A model generated the notes under the pieces. That model did no database searches. It was not told the origin of the DNA and saw nothing but the letters and a program-made list of their open reading frames with translations. From positions 372,001 to 436,000 of the forward strand of contig JACKBS010000005.1 of assembly GCA_020634435.1 (NCBI GenBank): DNA of 64,000 nucleotides, written 5' to 3'. The translations under genes were made by a program, and so were the position numbers. The stretch comes from Ardenticatenaceae bacterium (GTDB lineage: Bacteria; Chloroflexota; Anaerolineae; Promineifilales; Promineifilaceae). This document shows positions 50,726-60,800 of this stretch, in pieces. The stretch's first letter is position 1, and the number at the start of each line of letters is the position of its first letter.

Positions 50726-52420
50726 ATGAACAACAAAAAATGGTACATCTTAGTAGTTTTGTTTTTAATGGGGGCTCTGTTCTTGAGCGCCTGTGGTGGT
50801 GCGGAAGAACCCGCTGCTGACGATACAGCCGACGAACCAGCAACAACCGAAACCACCGACGAAGAAACAATGGAAGAAGACACAGCTGAAGAAGAAGCCA
50901 TGGAAGAAGATATGGCTGAAGAAGAAGCTGTAGAAGAGGAAGCAGCCGCAGAAGAAGATATGGCTGAAGAAGAAGCTGTAGAAGAAGAAGCAGCCGCAGA
51001 AGAGTTCGACGTTTCCATCACCATTTGGGCTGATGACACACGTGCACCAATCCTCACCGAGCTGGCTGAATCCTTCCAGGCAGAATATGGCGTTGGCCTG
51101 GTTGTTGAGCAAGTTGCTGACATCAACGACCAGTTCCCCATTGCCGCACCGGCTGGCGAAGGTCCAGACATCCTGATTCTGGCACACGACCGCATTGGTG
51201 GTTTCTATGCCAGTGGTTTGTTAGCTCCGATCGATCTGGGTGACAAAGCAGATCTGTTCTTGCCCGTTGCCGTAGATGCCTTTACCTATGAAGGTCAACT
51301 GGTAGGTATGCCCTACGCGATTGAGAATCTTGGTTTCTTCTACAACACAGACATGATCGAAACACCTCCCACGACCTGGGACGAGGTTATCGAAATGGGT
51401 GGGGCTTTGGTTGACAGTGGTGATGCCACCTATGCACTGGCCCTTTCTGGTACAACTTACGATGGATATCCTCTGCAGACCGCTTTTGGTGGCTACGTCT
51501 TTGGTGTAAACGATCAAGGTTATGATCCCAGCGATGTTGGTATCGACAGCGAAGGCATGATTGCCGCTGGTAACTTCATCCAGGAAAATGTTGAAGCTGG
51601 TTACATCAGCAGCAGCACAGATTGGGATACCGCTCACCTGCAATTTGAAACCGGTGAGGTTCCCTTCTTGATGGCTGGCCCTTGGGCTTTGGATCGTCTG
51701 CGTGAAGCTGGCGTACCGTATGCTATCACCACCTTCCCCGCCGCAGAGCAGGTTGGTCAATCCTTCCTGGGCGTTCAGGGTTTTGCTGTAAACGCTCTGA
51801 GTGAAAACGTTCTGTTGGCACAAACCTTCCTGACCGAGTTTGTGGCTACCGAAGAGGTTATGCAGCAGCTGGCTAGCTCTGGTAACCGTCCTTCTGCTTT
51901 TGCTTCCATCACCAGTGATGATCCAGACATTGCTGCGCTGGGCGAATCTGGCGAAACGGCCGTTCCCATGCCCGCGATTCCAGAAATGGGTTCCGTATGG
52001 GGTAGCTGGGGCGATGCCTTCACCTTGATCATCAACGGTGAACAAACTGCTGAAGAAGCACTGACCAACGGTGCTGCTCAAATCCGCGACCTCATCGGCG
52101 GTGTAAATGTCAATGAAGGCATGGTGAACATCCCAGGTTCCTGGCAGGCTGCTTCTGGCGTATGTGGCGGCGACTGGGACCAGGCATGTGCCGAGTCCGC
52201 ACTCACCGACAATGGTGATGGCACCTACTCTGCCACTTTCGACATTCCCGCTGGCGACTATGAAGCCAAAGTTGCGCTTGACGGTCTGTGGGACGAGAAC
52301 TATGGCGCTGACGGCGTGGCTGATGGTGATAACATTACCTTCACCGTTGCCGAAGACGGTCCGGTCACCTTCACCTGGGATTCTGACTCCAAGATTCTCA
52401 CGATTGATACCGGCGAATAA
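50726..52420 (+). CDS. Maltodextrin-type ABC solute-binding lipoprotein with acidic linker and C-terminal X25-like module
   Basis: A 564-residue lipoprotein: signal peptide and lipobox LSAC, then a ~75-residue Glu/Ala-rich linker with a tandem duplication (16 residues). The main domain (about 95-470) is a family-1 type substrate-binding fold ('SITIWADDTRAPILTELAES', 'AFGGYVFGVNDQGYD') like MalE. The C-terminal ~85 residues ('GGDWDQACAESALTDNGDG', 'YEAKVALDGLWDENYG') resemble the X25 module found in amylopullulanases, unusual on a transporter component. It starts at ATG 50726 behind GAGGAGAG and feeds the MalF/MalG permeases downstream. The ligand is probably maltodextrin. Confidence 0.85.
   Translation: MNNKKWYILVVLFLMGALFLSACGGAEEPAADDTADEPATTETTDEETMEEDTAEEEAMEEDMAEEEAVEEEAAAEEDMAEEEAVEEEAAAEEFDVSITIWADDTRAPILTELAESFQAEYGVGLVVEQVADINDQFPIAAPAGEGPDILILAHDRIGGFYASGLLAPIDLGDKADLFLPVAVDAFTYEGQLVGMPYAIENLGFFYNTDMIETPPTTWDEVIEMGGALVDSGDATYALALSGTTYDGYPLQTAFGGYVFGVNDQGYDPSDVGIDSEGMIAAGNFIQENVEAGYISSSTDWDTAHLQFETGEVPFLMAGPWALDRLREAGVPYAITTFPAAEQVGQSFLGVQGFAVNALSENVLLAQTFLTEFVATEEVMQQLASSGNRPSAFASITSDDPDIAALGESGETAVPMPAIPEMGSVWGSWGDAFTLIINGEQTAEEALTNGAAQIRDLIGGVNVNEGMVNIPGSWQAASGVCGGDWDQACAESALTDNGDGTYSATFDIPAGDYEAKVALDGLWDENYGADGVADGDNITFTVAEDGPVTFTWDSDSKILTIDTGE
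50903..50998 (+). repeat. 48-base in-frame tandem duplication in the binding-protein linker
   Basis: Copies 50903-50950 and 50951-50998 differ at one base and each encode EEDMAEEEAVEEEAAA. The duplication lengthens the acidic spacer between the lipid anchor and the binding domain, and is a likely site of length variation. Confidence 0.85.
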
Positions 52421-52436
52421 GTCTCTGTAACTAAGA

Positions 52437-52473
52437 AGTGGGGCAGGGAAACGGCCGTTTCCCTGCCTCACTT
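52437..52473 (+). terminator. Hairpin between the binding-protein gene and malF
   Basis: GGCAGGGAAACGG and CCGTTTCCCTGCC (52442-52467) form a perfect 26-base palindrome centred on ACGGCCGT, extended by AGTG/CACT and followed by TTTTCC. It probably lowers read-through so the binding protein is made in excess over the permeases. Confidence 0.7.
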
Positions 52474-52583
52474 TTCCTTAACACGCTTCCTCTGGAATTT
52501 ACACATCCCGCGTTTGTCTTTGCCACACATAAAAGAGAATCTTGGGAGAGGATATTTCTCTTTGGGATAGGAGGTTTTGCCTT

Positions 52584-54176
52584 ATGGCAGCTCAAGTACT
52601 CAACAAACCACAAAATAATAAAGCGGGTCCGAGCGCCACGCTACTTAACGTAGTTTTGCGCTTAGTACTACTCTTAGCAATTGATGGCTTTGCCATCTGG
52701 TTTGCCCTACGGGCATTTGCCGAAGGATTTGCACCCCTTGGCGTTGTTATCGCCCTCATTGCAGCCGGCATAAACTACATCATCCTTGTGCGAGACATGT
52801 ACCCGCTGCGCTGGATGTTGCTTGGTCTGGTGATGATGGCCATGTTTGCCATCTGGCCCATCATACTCACCGTATTTGTGGCCTTCACCAACTATGGCGA
52901 TGGGCATCTGCTTACCAAGCCACAATCTATCGAACAAATAGTCAAAGAACGGTACATTCCAGAAGGGGGCGCAGCCTATTCTTGGACCGGCTACATTAAT
53001 GATTCAGGCGAATACGTCCTCTGGTTACAAAATGATGCTGGCGAGAGCTACCTGGCCTACCCTGGCACACCACTCATTCCTGCCAGTGAAGCAGAAGGCA
53101 TAGGCGAACTGGATGATAATGGCATCCCTACCGAAATTGCAGGCTATGAACGCCTCAACGCCATCCGCGTGGCCGCCGACCAAAACATTCCCACCATCCA
53201 ATTTGGCTCCGAAGAAGATGGTGTACAAATTCGCTCAGCCAGCGAAGCCGCACAGCTCCAGCCCAAGTTTGAATATGATGAACTGAATGATGTATTGGTG
53301 GATCAGGAAACGGGGCTTGAGTACTTACCGGTCGAAGGGCGTTGGACGGCGAATAACGGCGCAGAGCTCACCTCAGGGTATCGGGCTAATGTCGGGCTAG
53401 ACAACTTTACGCGTTTCTTTGAAAGTTCCGCCTTCCGCGGACCATTAACGCGTATCGTCATTTGGAACTTTGCCTTCGCCTTTCTCAGCGTTTTTTCCAC
53501 CTTTTCCCTTGGTTTGGCCATCGCCTATATCTTTAATGATCGCACCTTGCCTGGGCGCAAAATCATCCAATCATTTTTGCTCATCCCTTACACCATTCCC
53601 AGCCTGATCACCATCCTCATTTGGCGTGGTATGTTCAACAATGAAGTAGGGGTGATCAACCGAATGTTGATGGATGTTTTCCACATTGCCCCAGAATGGA
53701 CTGTAGATCCGACCTTGGCCAAGCTCGCCATCTTAATTGTCAATTTGTGGTTGGGCTATCCTTATTTCTTTTTGATTTGTAGCGGGGCGCTGCAAGCCAT
53801 TCCCTCAGACTTGTATGAAGCGGCTAGAGTTGACGGCGCCAATGCGTTCCAAAGCTTTTTCAAAATCACGCTGCCTCTGCTGCTGGTTGCGGTTGGCCCC
53901 TTACTGGTAGCCTCTTTTACCTTCAACTTCAACAATTTCAACATCATTTTCCTCTTTATTGAAGGTGGGCCACCGATTGCGGGTTCGCCCACGAGGGCGG
54001 GGCACACGGATATCTTAATTAGCTATGTGTACAACCTGGCCTTTGCTGCCGGACGCGGCAAGGAATACGGGCTGGGTGCCGCTATTACGATTGTAATTTT
54101 TGTTATCGTAGCAGTGATTACACTGTTTCAATTCCGCTACACTAAGATGTGGGAGGAGGTTGGCGAAGGTGTCTAA
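52584..54176 (+). CDS. Maltose/maltodextrin ABC transporter permease (MalF-like)
   Basis: A 530-residue inner-membrane permease. About four hydrophobic segments precede a large extracytoplasmic insert (about 115-265), equivalent to the MalF P2 loop that contacts the binding protein. The ABC permease core with 'EAARVDGANAFQSFFKITLP' (EAA motif) follows. Start ATG 52584 follows AGGAGG; the frame upstream is not supported. It overlaps the MalG-like gene by a few bases. No ATPase (MalK) is encoded nearby, so a shared ATPase is implied. Confidence 0.88.
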   Translation: MAAQVLNKPQNNKAGPSATLLNVVLRLVLLLAIDGFAIWFALRAFAEGFAPLGVVIALIAAGINYIILVRDMYPLRWMLLGLVMMAMFAIWPIILTVFVAFTNYGDGHLLTKPQSIEQIVKERYIPEGGAAYSWTGYINDSGEYVLWLQNDAGESYLAYPGTPLIPASEAEGIGELDDNGIPTEIAGYERLNAIRVAADQNIPTIQFGSEEDGVQIRSASEAAQLQPKFEYDELNDVLVDQETGLEYLPVEGRWTANNGAELTSGYRANVGLDNFTRFFESSAFRGPLTRIVIWNFAFAFLSVFSTFSLGLAIAYIFNDRTLPGRKIIQSFLLIPYTIPSLITILIWRGMFNNEVGVINRMLMDVFHIAPEWTVDPTLAKLAILIVNLWLGYPYFFLICSGALQAIPSDLYEAARVDGANAFQSFFKITLPLLLVAVGPLLVASFTFNFNNFNIIFLFIEGGPPIAGSPTRAGHTDILISYVYNLAFAAGRGKEYGLGAAITIVIFVIVAVITLFQFRYTKMWEEVGEGV

Positions 54177-55038
54177 TTTAACTTTTAAACAACGCAAGTT
54201 TATTTCTCATGCACTGCGCTGGTTTTTTGCGCTTTTCTTAATTGCCTTTGCTTTGTTCCCTGTCTTGTGGATTTTGTCTGCCTCCCTCAATCCATCAAAT
54301 ACATTGGCAACGTCCAGCCTGATTCCCCAAAACATTGGTCTGGATAATTATCGGACATTGTTCAATACGCCAGAAACACCGTTTGGCATCTGGATTTGGA
54401 ACTCGATCAAGATTTCATCCATTACCACGTTCCTCTCGGTTACTATCACCACGCTGGCAGCCTATGCTTTTTCCCGCTTCCGCTTTACGGGACGCGTGAC
54501 AATGCTCAAGGGCATTTTGTTAATTCAAGTATTCCCTGGCTTGCTGGCCATGATCGCTATCTTCACCCTCATCACCCAATTTGAGGCCATTCTTCCTGCC
54601 ATTGGGCTAAACACCCATGCGGGCTTGATTCTGGTCTATTTGGGCGGGGCGATGGGCGTTAATATTTGGCTGATGAAAGGGTTCTTTGACACCATTCCCC
54701 GGGCCATTGATGAGAGTGCGATGGTGGACGGCGCTACGCATTGGCAAACGTTTACGCAGCTATTGCTGCCGCTCATGCGGCCGATTTTGGTTGTCATTGC
54801 GATTCTCACGTTTATTGGCACCTATGGTGACTTCATTTTGGCGCGGGTTCTGCTAAAAAGCACTGAGCAATATCCGCTCATGGTGGGTTTGTTTATTTTC
54901 ACCAGCGGGCAGTTCTCGCAAAAATGGGGACCGTTTGCCGCTGGGGCGCTGTTAGGCGCGCTGCCCATCATGATTGTGTATCTTTTGCTGCAAGACCAAA
55001 TTGTGGGCGGTCTGACACAAGGCGCAGTGAAAGGATAG
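54169..55038 (+). CDS. Maltose/maltodextrin ABC transporter permease (MalG-like)
   Basis: A 289-residue permease with six membrane segments. The EAA loop is 'DESAMVDGATHWQTFTQLLLP'. 'FALFPVLWILSASLNPSN' at the N-terminus is typical of MalG-type carbohydrate permeases. The GTG at 54169 lies inside the end of the MalF-like gene with GGAGGAGG about nine bases upstream; a TTG at 54160 abuts that site and is less likely. It forms the heterodimer with the MalF-like protein. Confidence 0.88.
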   Translation: MSNLTFKQRKFISHALRWFFALFLIAFALFPVLWILSASLNPSNTLATSSLIPQNIGLDNYRTLFNTPETPFGIWIWNSIKISSITTFLSVTITTLAAYAFSRFRFTGRVTMLKGILLIQVFPGLLAMIAIFTLITQFEAILPAIGLNTHAGLILVYLGGAMGVNIWLMKGFFDTIPRAIDESAMVDGATHWQTFTQLLLPLMRPILVVIAILTFIGTYGDFILARVLLKSTEQYPLMVGLFIFTSGQFSQKWGPFAAGALLGALPIMIVYLLLQDQIVGGLTQGAVKG

Positions 55039-55143
55039 CTAATAATTTAATTGAGAATTGTGAATAGTTAATTTTTACGGCCGTTTCCCCAGCAACCTAT
55101 CAAGGTGACAAAGGAAACGGCCGTTTTGCAACAGGATTTCTCC

Positions 55144-56853
55144 ATGAAAAAACGCCTTCTGCTCCTCTTCCTCGCCATCATTCTCCTGCTAATTGCCTGC
55201 CAGGAAGCCCCACGGGTACGTCCCACAGCCACACCAAACGATGATGCGGCAGCAACGGCCGTTGTGCCCACCGCAACCGCCACACCAGCCCCCACCAATA
55301 CACCAAGCCCCACAGCTACGGCCGATCCCTTCACCGTAGGCACCAACGACTTCCCCTGGTGGAACGATCTTGTCTTCTACGAAATCTTCGTGCGCAGCTT
55401 TTATGACAGCGATGGCGACGGCGTAGGCGACTTGAACGGCGTTATTGAAAAGCTGGATTACCTGAACGACGGCGATCCCAACACCACCGAAGATTTAGGC
55501 GTTACCGGCATCTGGCTCATGCCCATCACAGTCTCACCCAGCTATCATGGCTACGATGTCACCGACTACTTTCAGGTAGACCCCGAATACGGCACCAACG
55601 AAGATTTTCTGCGCCTTATGGAAGAAGCGCATGCGCGCGGCATCCGGGTCATCGTAGACTTGGTGATGAACCACACCTCAAATGCCCATCCCTGGTTCTT
55701 GGATTCGCAAAACCCAGATTCCGAATACCGCGATTGGTACATTTGGGCCGAGGAAAATCCCGGCTATCGCGGGCCAGATGGTCAGGTGGTGTGGCACAAC
55801 AGCGCCAGCGGCTACTACTATGGCGTTTTCTGGAGTGGCATGCCAGACCTCAACTATGAAAATCCCAACGTCACCTTTGCCATGTTCGACGCCGCCCGCT
55901 TTTGGCTAGAAGAAATGAACGTCGATGGCTTCCGCCTCGATGCCATCAAACACATGATTGAAGAAGGCGAAGGGCAGCAAAACACACCCAGCACCCACGA
56001 ATGGCTGCAAGAATTCCACCAATTTTATAAAGCAGTCAATCCCGAGGCGCTGACCGTAGGCGAAGCATGGACAGGCACTCAGCAGGTCGTCGATTACACC
56101 GGTGATGAAGTAGACATTGCCTTCCAGTTTTTCTTGGCAGAAGACGTTCTAAACAGTGCCGGCGCCGGTTTGGCCCCCATTTACGCCGACACGCTGCAAG
56201 AAGTATACGACTCCTTCCCTGCCAACCAGTACGCCACTTTCATCACCAACCATGACCAAAACCGGATCATGTCCCAACTGGATGAGGATGAAGGGAAAGC
56301 GCGTGTTGCGGCAGCCATTTTGCTCACCAATCCTGGCGTCCCCTTCATCTACTACGGCGAAGAAATCGGCATGACCGGCATAAAGCCCGATGAAGATATT
56401 CGCCTGCCGCTGCAATGGGCCAGCAACAGCCCCAACGTTGGCTTCACCACAGGCACGCCGTGGCGACCCGCCGCCGCTGATTTCCCCGTGCGCAGCATCG
56501 AGCGCCAAACCGACGATCCGGATTCGCTGCTGAGCCTGTACCGCGACCTCATTCACCTGCGCAACGCACATGAAGCGCTGCGTGTTGGCGACTGGACGCT
56601 GGTGGAATCTGGCTCGCCCAGATTGCTCACCTTCCTGCGCCAGACGGAAAATGAGACCATATTGGTTATCATCAATGTGAACCGCAACCCAGTCGAGGCA
56701 GAAGATTACAGTTTGGAATTGGGGCTGGATGGGGTAAGTACGGCCGTTTCTCTCCACGGCCTCACACCAACAACCGATTTCACTAGCAGCGGCTACATCC
56801 CCTTCGACGAAATCCCGCCGCAGTCAGTGCACATCTTGCAGCTTACACCCTAA
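55144..56853 (+). CDS. Alpha-amylase family (GH13) surface lipoprotein
   Basis: A 569-residue secreted lipoprotein. Signal peptide with lipobox LIAC, then a Thr/Pro-rich linker (about 25-65), then a GH13 barrel. Catalytic residues are the nucleophile Asp in 'DGFRLDAIKHM', the acid/base Glu in 'TVGEAWTG' and the transition-state Asp in 'FITNHDQNR'. 'DLVMNHTSNAHPWF' is conserved region I. It should cut alpha-1,4-glucans at the cell surface to feed the transporter encoded upstream. It begins at ATG 55144 after CAGGA; an ACGGCCGT octamer lies on each side of the upstream spacer. Confidence 0.92.
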   Translation: MKKRLLLLFLAIILLLIACQEAPRVRPTATPNDDAAATAVVPTATATPAPTNTPSPTATADPFTVGTNDFPWWNDLVFYEIFVRSFYDSDGDGVGDLNGVIEKLDYLNDGDPNTTEDLGVTGIWLMPITVSPSYHGYDVTDYFQVDPEYGTNEDFLRLMEEAHARGIRVIVDLVMNHTSNAHPWFLDSQNPDSEYRDWYIWAEENPGYRGPDGQVVWHNSASGYYYGVFWSGMPDLNYENPNVTFAMFDAARFWLEEMNVDGFRLDAIKHMIEEGEGQQNTPSTHEWLQEFHQFYKAVNPEALTVGEAWTGTQQVVDYTGDEVDIAFQFFLAEDVLNSAGAGLAPIYADTLQEVYDSFPANQYATFITNHDQNRIMSQLDEDEGKARVAAAILLTNPGVPFIYYGEEIGMTGIKPDEDIRLPLQWASNSPNVGFTTGTPWRPAAADFPVRSIERQTDDPDSLLSLYRDLIHLRNAHEALRVGDWTLVESGSPRLLTFLRQTENETILVIINVNRNPVEAEDYSLELGLDGVSTAVSLHGLTPTTDFTSSGYIPFDEIPPQSVHILQLTP

Positions 56854-56882
56854 CCAGGAGCCTGACACCGCAATTAGTTAAA

Positions 56883-57794
56883 ATGAACGCTCTTACCGAT
56901 TGGATCGCCATTTTATTGTTATTAGCTGCGTATTTGGGATTGGCAAACGGCCGTTTCACCACCAAACTCCGCCACTATGCCCACAAAAATGACCTGCGCC
57001 CGTTCCTGTTGATCGCGCTGCTTTTCATCCCCTACCTACTCGTAACCGTGCCCCGCGCTGCCGCAGACATGGCTGCCTTCTGGCGCGATTTGGCCAAGAT
57101 GATCCTGTTCATTGGGCCAACGACAACGGCCGTTATCTACCGCCCCGGCCACGCCAAACGGCTCCATTGGCTGGACATTTTTGTCATTTTAGCCATCTGG
57201 TTCCCCATCGAATTTGGCTGGTTGCCAGACGTTGAAGCACATTTGGCCTCCGGGGTAGATTTGCCCATTCCCATGCTAACGGCCGTTGTGCTGATTTTGC
57301 TGCTCTATTTGGTGATACGGCCGTTGCCCGGCATCGGCTACACATTCAAACTCAACCGCAATGACGGCAAACAAATCCTCAACGGCCTCACCGCCTACAC
57401 CCTCATCGGCATTCCCATCGGCCTGCTTACCCGCTTTCTCGTCTTCGGCATTGCTCCATTCGACAGCTTCACCTGGATACTCGCCTGGCCGCTGGGCTAC
57501 CTGTTCACCGCCCTGCCGGAAGAACTGCTGTTTCGCGGCGTCATCCAAAATCAGCTGCAAAGCCACCTAAAAAACAAATGGTTGGCGCTGCTCATCGCGT
57601 CCGTTATTTTTGGCTTGGCTCATCTCAACAATGGCACAGCTGGGTATCCAGTGCCCAACTGGATGTACGTGCTCATGGCCTCACTCGCGGGGCTGGCCTA
57701 CGGCTGGACCTGGCACAAAACGGGTAAAATCACCGCTTCAGCCGTCGTTCATGCCACGGTCAACTTTCTTTGGGGGATATTTTTAGGAGGGTAG
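56883..57794 (+). CDS. CPBP-family intramembrane metalloprotease
   Basis: A 303-residue polytopic membrane protein with the CPBP (Abi/CAAX-like) domain. Motif 1 is 'PEELLFRGVIQNQL' (EExxxR), motif 2 'FGLAHLNNG' and motif 3 'VVHATVNF', which bring the Glu and His residues of the active site together. About eight membrane segments are seen. Family members act in prenyl-protein processing or bacteriocin self-immunity, but the role here is unknown. It sits inside the glucan locus with a 29-base gap to the amylase gene. Confidence 0.88.
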   Translation: MNALTDWIAILLLLAAYLGLANGRFTTKLRHYAHKNDLRPFLLIALLFIPYLLVTVPRAAADMAAFWRDLAKMILFIGPTTTAVIYRPGHAKRLHWLDIFVILAIWFPIEFGWLPDVEAHLASGVDLPIPMLTAVVLILLLYLVIRPLPGIGYTFKLNRNDGKQILNGLTAYTLIGIPIGLLTRFLVFGIAPFDSFTWILAWPLGYLFTALPEELLFRGVIQNQLQSHLKNKWLALLIASVIFGLAHLNNGTAGYPVPNWMYVLMASLAGLAYGWTWHKTGKITASAVVHATVNFLWGIFLGG

Positions 57795-57801
57795 CCAAAC
57801 C

Positions 57802-60800
57802 ATGAAGAAAATTGCTTTCCTCATTGTTTTATTTTTATTCGTTGGGTGCAAGCAGGCGTCGGAAACGGCCGTTTCCACCCCACCATCCACCCCCCTCTTC
57901 CAAAACGTCAGCCGCGCCGCAGGCATCACCCAAACCCGCCAGGGCAACGATCGGGCCATCGGCCAGGCGTGGGGCGATTACGACCGCGACGGCTGGGTAG
58001 ATTTCTACGTCACCGACACCAAAGGTCCGAACACCCTCTTCCACAACAACGGCGACGGCACCTTCAGCCGCCCCGTCTTTGCCGAAACCGTGGCCCTGCC
58101 CGACGGCTTTAGCGGCGGGGCCAGCTTCGCCGACTACAACAACGACGGCTGGCCCGACCTCTACGTAGCCAACTGGGGGCAAAACGTCCTCTTCCGCAAC
58201 GACGCAGGCCAGGGCTTTACCGATGTCACCACCGAAGCAGGCGTCGGCGGACAGGGCGAAAACAGCCAAACCGCCTCCTGGGGCGATTACGACAGCGACG
58301 GCTGGCTCGACCTCTACGTCGCCAACTGGGCCTGCTACCCGCGCTGCGGCCGCCCCAGCCAGGGCGACACCGACCGCCTCTACCACAACAACGGCGATGG
58401 CACTTTTACCGACGTTACTCCCCTGCTCGGCGGCGAAACCTACGGCGCAGGCTTTGTTGCCAGCTTCACCGACTACGACAACGACGGCGACCTGGACATC
58501 TACCTGCTCAACGATGAATTCCTCTTCCCCACCGGCAACAAGCTGTGGCGCAACGATGGCCCCGGCTGTGATGGCCATTGCTTCACCCAGGTCGCGCCCA
58601 GCGCCAATGCCGACACACACATCATGGGCATGGGGCTGGCCACGGCCGATTACGACAACGACGGCGATTTCGATTTCTACTTTTCCAACGCCGGGCCGAT
58701 GACCCTGCTGCAAAACCAGGGCGACGGCACCTTTGGCAACGTGGCTGAACTGGCCGGGGTGGATTTGCCCGATGGCGTCGCTTGGGCCGCCTCTGCCTTT
58801 GACTACGACAACGACGGCTGGCAAGATTTGTACCTGGCCGTCATGACCACCGCCAGCCACGACGGCATCGCCGCCAACCCGCTCTTCCACAACAACGGCG
58901 ATGGCACCTTCAGCCGCGTTAGCTCCGGCAGCGGGGCCAGCGACGTCGGCCCCACCATGGGCATTGCCCTGGCCGATTTTGACAACGACGGCCGTATTGA
59001 CCTCCTCTTGGGCAACAAAGACGACGGCTACAGCCTGCTGCGCAACCAAAGTAGCCAGGCAGATGGGCACTGGCTCACGCTAGACTTGGCCGGTGCCGGC
59101 TCCGTAAACCGGGACGCCATCGGCACGCGTGTCACCGTCCGCACCGCCGATGGCAACGTGCAGATGCGCGAAGTGCAAAGCGGCGGCAGCCTGGGCGCAG
59201 GCCACGAGCTGCGCCTCCATTTTGGTCTGGGCACGTTCGACACCGTTGAAGAGCTGACCATTCGCTGGCCAGACGGCCGTTCCCAAACCTTCACAGACAT
59301 CGCCGCCAACCGTCAAATCAGCCTGCCCTATCCGCTGGATGCCACCGCCGAAGCCGCGCAACAAACCGCGCTTTATCCACCAGCAACTAACAAACTAACC
59401 GCAAACCAACTACCTACCAATGCCCTCATCGTCGCCAACCTTGTAGCCTGGTCACTCCTGTTTCTGAGCATCTTGCGCCTGCGCCGTCCGTTGGGCATCA
59501 CACGTCAGGCAGTGCTGCGAGTTGGCGCGGTGGTGCTGGTGGTGGGTACGGCCGTTTACCTCTTCACCAACCTGCAAGCCGCCGAAACCGAACCGCCACC
59601 CACCGAAGCCGAACCCACACTGGCTACAAAACTGGCCCAGGCTGGAGCCATCGAACCGCTACAGCTGCCCGCCGCTCCTGAGGCACAGGTAGCCCTAGGT
59701 CGGGCGCTGTTCTGGGACCCGATCCTCAGCGGCAATAAAGACACCGCCTGCGTCACCTGCCATCATCCCGTCGAAGGCACTGGCGATGGCCTGGAGCTGC
59801 CCATCGGCACCGGCGGACAGGGGCTGGGGCCGGAGCGCGTTTTTGTGGGCACGCGGCAGGTGCTGGTGCCACGTAACGCCACGCCCGTTTACAATTTAGG
59901 GCTGGATGGCATGGACGTGATGTTTTGGGATGGCCGTGTTGCCCTGCTCGCCGATGGCCAATTCGATAGCCCGGCTAACGATGACCTGCCCTACAATCTC
60001 GAAAATGCCGTCGCCGTCCAGGCCATGTTCCCCGTCACCTCCCCCGACGAGATGCGCGGCCACCCCGGCGACACAGACATGTTTGGCGAGCGCAACGAGA
60101 TGGGCAACCTCAAAGGGCATCAGGCGGCCATCATGTGGGATGGGCTGATGGCCAAACTTTTGGCGGTACCCGCTTACCAGGAACTGTTCCAGGCCGCCTA
60201 CCCTGGCGTGCCGCTCGACGAGCTTAACTTTGGCCACGCTGCCAACGCCCTGGCCGCGTACCAGATGGACACCTTTACCTTTCTGGACAGTCCGTGGGAT
60301 CGCTACTTGCAGGGCGACGAGACCGCCCTCTCGGCCGAAGCACTGGCCGGGGCGGAACTGTTTTACGGCGAGGCGGGCTGCGCCGACTGCCACAGCGGTT
60401 CGCTGCTGAGCGACATGCAGTTCCACAACATCGGCGTGCCGCAAATTGGGCCGGGCAAGGGTAATGAGGAACCGTACGATTACGGCCGTGCCCGCGAAAC
60501 GGGTGATGAAAGCGATCTATTTGCCTTCCGCACGCCGCCGCTGCGCAATGTGGCCATCACCGGGCCGTGGATGCACAATGGTGCGTATGCCACGCTGGAG
60601 GCGGTCATCTGGCATCATCTCAACGCCCGCGACGCCGTTGAAAATTACGATTTCACCCAGCTGCCGCCACTGGTTTTGGCGGAGGATTCGGGCGATACGG
60701 CCGTACACACTGCTGCTCTCAACGCCCCTTCCTTTGCCATGCCCACCCGTGACCTCACCGATGCGGAGGTGGCCGAGTTGGTCGCCTTTTTGGAAGCACT

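Noticed and set aside
51221..52471. 416-codon minus-strand frame opposite the binding-protein gene
   Set aside because: Shadow of a lipoprotein with signal peptide, lipobox and known fold; no independent support.
57835..59070. 411-codon minus-strand frame, Val/Ala/Gly-rich
   Set aside because: It mirrors the repetitive Asp-rich VCBS blades on the plus strand, which explains both its length and its odd composition.
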